From positions 1 through 9,585 of the forward strand of contig JAISOR010000146.1 of NCBI GenBank assembly GCA_031275535.1: a stretch of 9,585 nucleotides of DNA, given 5' to 3'. A program made the translations under genes and the position numbers. This stretch comes from Treponema sp. GTDB taxonomy: Bacteria > Spirochaetota > Spirochaetia > Treponematales > Breznakiellaceae. The stretch's first letter is position 1. Every line of letters begins with the position of its first letter. Shown in pieces: positions 5,832 to 9,585 of the stretch. The notes beneath the pieces were generated by a model. That model saw only the letters and a program-made list of their open reading frames with translations, did not search any database and was not told where the DNA came from.

Positions 5832-8735
5832 GTGAGGGGCGAAGTTGCCGCCTTTACCAAGGGCGCCAGGACGGTAGATGATGTAACATGGCATTACATC
5901 GATACTCCGAACTTTCAGGATGGGACTAAGTTTGTATGGCCGGTTCACATCACTGCTATAGGAGATGTGCTGGAAGACGGCGTAGTTATTGGAGCCATAA
6001 AAATCGAATACTCCGGCGAGATTGACGCGGGTGTAATGGCTCCGGCCAATTTCCAGGTCCCCGGACGCAGGGTAATTGAAAGCTACGTGAATAACTCAGA
6101 CAAAAGGAAGGATGCCGCCCAAAAAGGCAAGTACCTCTTCCTGGAACTCCTCATCAACGAAGATCCCGATTCCAATGAATTTAAGGAAATTTCCGGCAAT
6201 TACAAATTCGATCCCAGGGGGACTAACTGGGCAATCGATCTGCCTCTGGTTATCGCCGTGCGCCAGATCAACACCCTCTATAGCGCCAATGGCAGGACCA
6301 TTGCCCCCTTTAACAAACACAATGATGGTCAATACATCGAGATTGTCGATGGGTTTATCCCCGGGGTGTACCGGGATCCCGCTACGGGAATTCAGATTAA
6401 GTACAATCTCTTTGTGCCCGAAGGGTATCGCAACAAAAGCAGCCTGCCCAACCTTCCTTTGGTATTTTTCCTGCATGGATCCGGCGAATCCGGTTATGAT
6501 AACCGGGCAACCCTGACGGCCTACCGCCAGGTACAGGAATACTGTAGTCCCGAAGCTCAAGCGGATACGCCCTGTTTCGTCATGATCCCCCAGTGTACCA
6601 TGAGTGAAGAAAGGGGTCAAACGGGAAATAATGGAGGCGAATCGGGGTGGTATACTTTTGTTAATAGTACCGACGGAAAGTCGGTCGTTACCATGCCTTC
6701 AAAGATTCTGAGAGCCGCCATCAACACCATGCTTAACGATGTTGTTCCCAAATACAACGTAGATACGGATAGGATCTATTCCGCCGGACACTCCATGGGC
6801 GGCGGCGGCGCTACCGCAGCATTGATCGAAAGGCCCGACATATTCGCGGCCACCGGTTCCTTCGCCTCCAACAACATCTACTCCGATGAGATGCTTATGA
6901 GGATCAAGGATAAGCCTATATTCTTCACCAAAGCGGCCGATGAATCCAACGCAAGTATAAAGGCTAACATGACCTATATGATGGCCCAGTTCACAAGGCT
7001 TGGAATCCCCGTTTACCGGAGCATCGGTGCCGATTGCTGGGATGCGGCTCTTAGGGGAAAGGCCGCGCAAATACAGGCTGAAGCTACCATCGCCAAGGCA
7101 AGGGCCGCCGGGGCGAAGATGATTTACATTGAGTTCATGCCCGGTTCGGTAGTAAACGTAGCCCACCACAGCCACAGGGCGAGTTTTGAAAATGCCGGCA
7201 TCAGGCATTGGCTCTTCTCCCAGAAGCTAAACCGGGCCGCCTACGCCAATGCGCCTTCTCTTACGGATTACATCAACACTAACGGTACAAGCTTCAACAC
7301 CGATGTCCCCAAAGCGCCGGCCGGAAGCCCGGTACCCTGGGTCGGAGGCCTGGTCACCACGGCGGGTAATGCTAAGACCGTGGACGATCTCAATTACCAC
7401 TACATCGACACCCCGAACTTCGATGATGCTTCCAAATTTGTATGGCCCAAACACATCACCGCCATCGGGACTGTCCTTGAGGACGGTCTTGTGACTGCGG
7501 CCATCAAGATCGAATATTCCGGTGAAGTTGACGCCGGGGTTCTCCTCCCCTTGTCTTTCCAGGTGCCGGGCCGCAAGGTTATCCACACCTATGTGAACAA
7601 CTCGGGTAAGCGGGGTGAGATAGCCACAAGGGGGATTTACTTCTTCGCAGAACTCCTTATCAATGAACTCCCCGACTCCAACGACTTCAAGGAAATTTCG
7701 GGGAACTACAAATTTGATCCCAGAGGAGGCAACTGGGCAATCGATCTGCCTATATGTACGGCCATCAGGCAGATCGATACCAAGTACAGCTCCAACGGCA
7801 GGACCATAGCGCCCTTCAACAAGAAAAATGATGACCAGTACATCGAGGTCGTTGACGAAATGGTGAAGGGTGTATACCAGGACCCCGCCACGGGCATCCG
7901 GATTAAGTACAACCTCTTTGTGCCCGAAGGGTATAGCGCCAAAGGCGGAAAGGCCAACCTTCCACTGATTCTGTTTTTCCATGGCGCCGGCGAATCCGGC
8001 TATGACAACAGGGCTACGGTCACCGCATACCGGCAGGTTCAGGAATACATGAGCCCCGAAGCCCAGGCTGAAAATCCCTGTTTCATTTTGATTCCCCAGT
8101 GTCCGATGACCGAAGAAAGGGGCCGCGGCGTACCGGAAGAATTCGGATGGAACACTTTCATCAACAATGCCGCAGGGACTGAGGTCTTTACCCTTCCTTC
8201 CAAAAGCACCAGGGCGGTTATCAACACCATGCTCAACGATGTGATCCCCAAGTACAATATCGACACCGCAAGGCTCTACACAGCCGGACACTCCATGGGC
8301 GGCGGCGGCGCTTCAGGGGCCATCATTGAAAGGCCCGATGTTTTTGCGGCAGGCGTTTCATTCTCCTCCGCTGTTTTCTATCCCGCCGATATGCTGCAAA
8401 GGATCAAGGACAAGCCCATATTCTTTACCATGGGTGAAGATGATCCCCTGGACAGGGTACGGACCACCATGCCGCCCTTGATGGACGATCTGGAACGGGC
8501 CGGGGCGAAGGTGTTCCGGGTTCAGGGCGACACTGCCTGGGACGCCTCTTTGCGGGGGGCACCGGCCCGGAAACTGGCTGATGACGCCGCAGCCGGGGCC
8601 GGGGCCGCCGGGGCGAATATGATATTTGCCGAGTACATCAAAGGTTCGTCGGTTCCAAACGGACATCTGACCCACCGGGCGAGTTTCGAGAATGCCGGAA
8701 TCCGGCACTGGCTGTTCCAACAGCGTTTACGGTAA
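5832..8735 (+). CDS. Tandem double esterase: two copies of Ig-like domain plus alpha/beta-hydrolase
   Basis: An open frame of 967 codons from GTG 5832, which has no Shine-Dalgarno; the real start is probably the signal peptide at 5695, out of frame by the poly-G tract. Each half holds an Ig-like domain like that of Thermotoga EstA (about 14-185 and 516-687), then an alpha/beta-hydrolase of the PHB-depolymerase/COG4099 esterase type (about 186-466 and 688-967). Oxyanion-hole motifs are LHGSGESGYDN and FHGAGESGYDN. The nucleophiles are Ser321 and Ser821 in GHSMGGGG, and the His candidates are His445 and His945. The acid is Asp871 in copy 2 (GEDDP), but Glu371 stands there in copy 1 (AADES). A linker of about 49 residues joins the halves. 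It is probably an exported carboxyl-ester hydrolase acting on polysaccharide or phenolic esters; the substrate is a guess. Confidence 0.88.
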   Translation: MRGEVAAFTKGARTVDDVTWHYIDTPNFQDGTKFVWPVHITAIGDVLEDGVVIGAIKIEYSGEIDAGVMAPANFQVPGRRVIESYVNNSDKRKDAAQKGKYLFLELLINEDPDSNEFKEISGNYKFDPRGTNWAIDLPLVIAVRQINTLYSANGRTIAPFNKHNDGQYIEIVDGFIPGVYRDPATGIQIKYNLFVPEGYRNKSSLPNLPLVFFLHGSGESGYDNRATLTAYRQVQEYCSPEAQADTPCFVMIPQCTMSEERGQTGNNGGESGWYTFVNSTDGKSVVTMPSKILRAAINTMLNDVVPKYNVDTDRIYSAGHSMGGGGATAALIERPDIFAATGSFASNNIYSDEMLMRIKDKPIFFTKAADESNASIKANMTYMMAQFTRLGIPVYRSIGADCWDAALRGKAAQIQAEATIAKARAAGAKMIYIEFMPGSVVNVAHHSHRASFENAGIRHWLFSQKLNRAAYANAPSLTDYINTNGTSFNTDVPKAPAGSPVPWVGGLVTTAGNAKTVDDLNYHYIDTPNFDDASKFVWPKHITAIGTVLEDGLVTAAIKIEYSGEVDAGVLLPLSFQVPGRKVIHTYVNNSGKRGEIATRGIYFFAELLINELPDSNDFKEISGNYKFDPRGGNWAIDLPICTAIRQIDTKYSSNGRTIAPFNKKNDDQYIEVVDEMVKGVYQDPATGIRIKYNLFVPEGYSAKGGKANLPLILFFHGAGESGYDNRATVTAYRQVQEYMSPEAQAENPCFILIPQCPMTEERGRGVPEEFGWNTFINNAAGTEVFTLPSKSTRAVINTMLNDVIPKYNIDTARLYTAGHSMGGGGASGAIIERPDVFAAGVSFSSAVFYPADMLQRIKDKPIFFTMGEDDPLDRVRTTMPPLMDDLERAGAKVFRVQGDTAWDASLRGAPARKLADDAAAGAGAAGANMIFAEYIKGSSVPNGHLTHRASFENAGIRHWLFQQRLR
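5871..7229 (+). repeat. Tandem domain repeat, copy 1
   Basis: Residues 14-466 of the hydrolase frame, matching 516-966 nearly end to end. The offset is 502 residues at the N-terminus and 500 after a two-residue gap near the ERG(Q/R)G loop. Many blocks are identical in protein (ISGNYKFDPRG, YNLFVPEGY, ESGYDNRAT, INTMLNDV, HRASFENAGIRHWLF). At the DNA level 30 bases around the nucleophile are identical (6783-6812 with 8283-8312). Confidence 0.9.
7377..8729 (+). repeat. Tandem domain repeat, copy 2
   Basis: Second unit of the internal duplication. It keeps the full set of likely catalytic residues (Ser821, Asp871, His945), while copy 1 has an altered acid site. Third-position differences are spread throughout, so the duplication is not recent, although patches of DNA identity remain. 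Confidence 0.9.
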
Positions 8736-8754
8736 GAGGCAAGGTTTAAGCCAT

Positions 8755-8784
8755 GGGGCCGGCCGGGATTTCCCGGTCAGCCCC
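8755..8784. terminator. GC-rich hairpin between convergent genes
   Basis: GGGGC (8755-8759) pairs with GCCCC (8780-8784), and CCGGG (8763-8767) pairs with CCCGG (8772-8776) around a 4-base loop, with a 3-by-3 internal mismatch. It lies between the stops at 8735 and 8800, where a two-way terminator would be expected. Neither strand has a clear U-tract after the stem, so function as an intrinsic terminator is uncertain. Confidence 0.45.
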
Positions 8785-8799
8785 AAATAGCCGGGACGC

Positions 8800-9585
8800 T
8801 TAAGCCCTCGCCAAATTTCCTATGGCGTACAGCGGATAAACATCAATGTTTTCATACTGCCTGAAGTTCTCGAGGGAAGTGCGTACTCCCCGCTGAATAT
8901 GTTTTTCTTTCAGAAATAGTCTGAGGCTTTGCATGGTACCGGTGGTCCCGGACTTAACTTCTATGGGAATAATGCCGCTGCCCTTTTGGAGGACAAAATC
9001 GACCTGCGCGTTGCCATGCGGGCTGCCTGATCCGGCGGAACGCTGCCAGCAGTAAAGCTCCTGGGGCGTATGGCAGGAAGCGGCTTTTATAAGTTCGAGG
9101 CCGGTAAAAACCTCCGCCAGGGCGCCCCGGTTTACGGCGTTAAAAGTATCCGCCGGGAGTATCTCCGAACGGAGGCCAAGGGTCTGTAAAAAAACGCCCG
9201 TATCACAGGGAATCATGCGGCGGTACCGCTGGTTTGCCTCAGCGCCCAGGGGAATACCGTTAGCCGCGGTATGGGTTACCGGATGAACAAGCCCCGCCAT
9301 TATAAGAAGGTCGAGGGCCTGTTTTACCATTGCCGCCGGCGTACCCGCGGCAGCCCGCTCGTAGACGAATTTACCTTCAGCCTGATGCATGACCGATTCA
9401 AAGACCTCGTTAAGGAGCAAGAGCGGTACACGCTTTTTATACTTGGCAAAATCAGCCTTGAGCGTAGTTATGAGATCGTTCAGCACCAGTTCGCCGGAAA
9501 GGAGATCTCCGGTTCTCGCGTAGCGCGACACCGCCTCGGGCATTCCGCCGCAGATAAGGAACGTTTTAAGCCTGTTCAAGAGCTG
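8800..9585 (-). CDS. DUF4143-type ATPase family protein, C-terminal part
   Basis: The frame is open to the right edge (codons for Gln and Leu precede the TTG at 9579), so the N-terminal part is missing. In this family that part is a P-loop AAA (AAA_14) ATPase domain. The visible 261 codons fit the C-terminal DUF4143 region. FLICGGMPEAV near the left matches the usual GG(F/M)PE motif, followed by a winged-helix-like section. The end resembles a PD-(D/E)XK nuclease fold: QVDFVLQ (Asp codon 9000-8998), then IPIEVKSG (Glu codon 8961-8959, Lys codon 8955-8953). The cellular role of the family is poorly known; members are frequent in variable regions of bacterial genomes. It converges on the esterase gene. 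Confidence 0.88.
   Translation of the reverse strand, partial: QLLNRLKTFLICGGMPEAVSRYARTGDLLSGELVLNDLITTLKADFAKYKKRVPLLLLNEVFESVMHQAEGKFVYERAAAGTPAAMVKQALDLLIMAGLVHPVTHTAANGIPLGAEANQRYRRMIPCDTGVFLQTLGLRSEILPADTFNAVNRGALAEVFTGLELIKAASCHTPQELYCWQRSAGSGSPHGNAQVDFVLQKGSGIIPIEVKSGTTGTMQSLRLFLKEKHIQRGVRTSLENFRQYENIDVYPLYAIGNLARA

Noticed and set aside
7227..8291. 354-codon minus-strand frame within the esterase
   Set aside because: It lies opposite the hydrolase, and a similar shadow occurs opposite copy 1, as expected from the duplicated coding sequence. No ribosome site or domain was seen.

Overview
The window looks like a chromosomal segment of a spirochaete, most likely a Treponema of the moderately GC-rich, insect-gut type. 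This is inferred from gene character: a HEAT-repeat protein with an Asn/Ser-rich tail, a HisRS of the form shared with archaea and eukaryotes, an AraM-type glycerol-1-phosphate dehydrogenase, and a long poly-G tract of the kind treponemes use for phase variation. No database search was possible, so the taxon is provisional.

Layout. Bases 3-2857 hold a plus-strand run that is probably one operon: the 3' part of a HEAT-repeat protein, an unidentified 269-aa protein (possibly PilZ-like), and hisS. A PLP-dependent aminotransferase (4077-2866, minus) converges on hisS with only 8 bases between the stop codons. It diverges from an araM-type dehydrogenase (4111-5511, plus) across a 33-bp gap that must carry both promoters or parts of them. 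The dehydrogenase has no Shine-Dalgarno sequence and may be read from a leaderless mRNA.

After an AT-rich 183-bp spacer comes the most interesting locus, 5695-8735. A well-formed ribosome site and signal peptide run into 15 consecutive G and stop at once at TAA. One frame over, an open frame of 967 codons encodes two tandem copies of an Ig-like domain plus alpha/beta-hydrolase (EstA-like esterase). A tract of 16 or 13 G would fuse the two parts into a secreted protein of about 1013 or 1012 aa. As written the gene is in the OFF register. The simplest reading is a phase-variable secreted double esterase, with a homopolymer sequencing error as the main rival.

A convergent gene at the right edge (8800-9585, minus) is the C-terminal part of a DUF4143-type ATPase family protein and is cut by the window. 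A GC-rich hairpin lies between the two converging genes.
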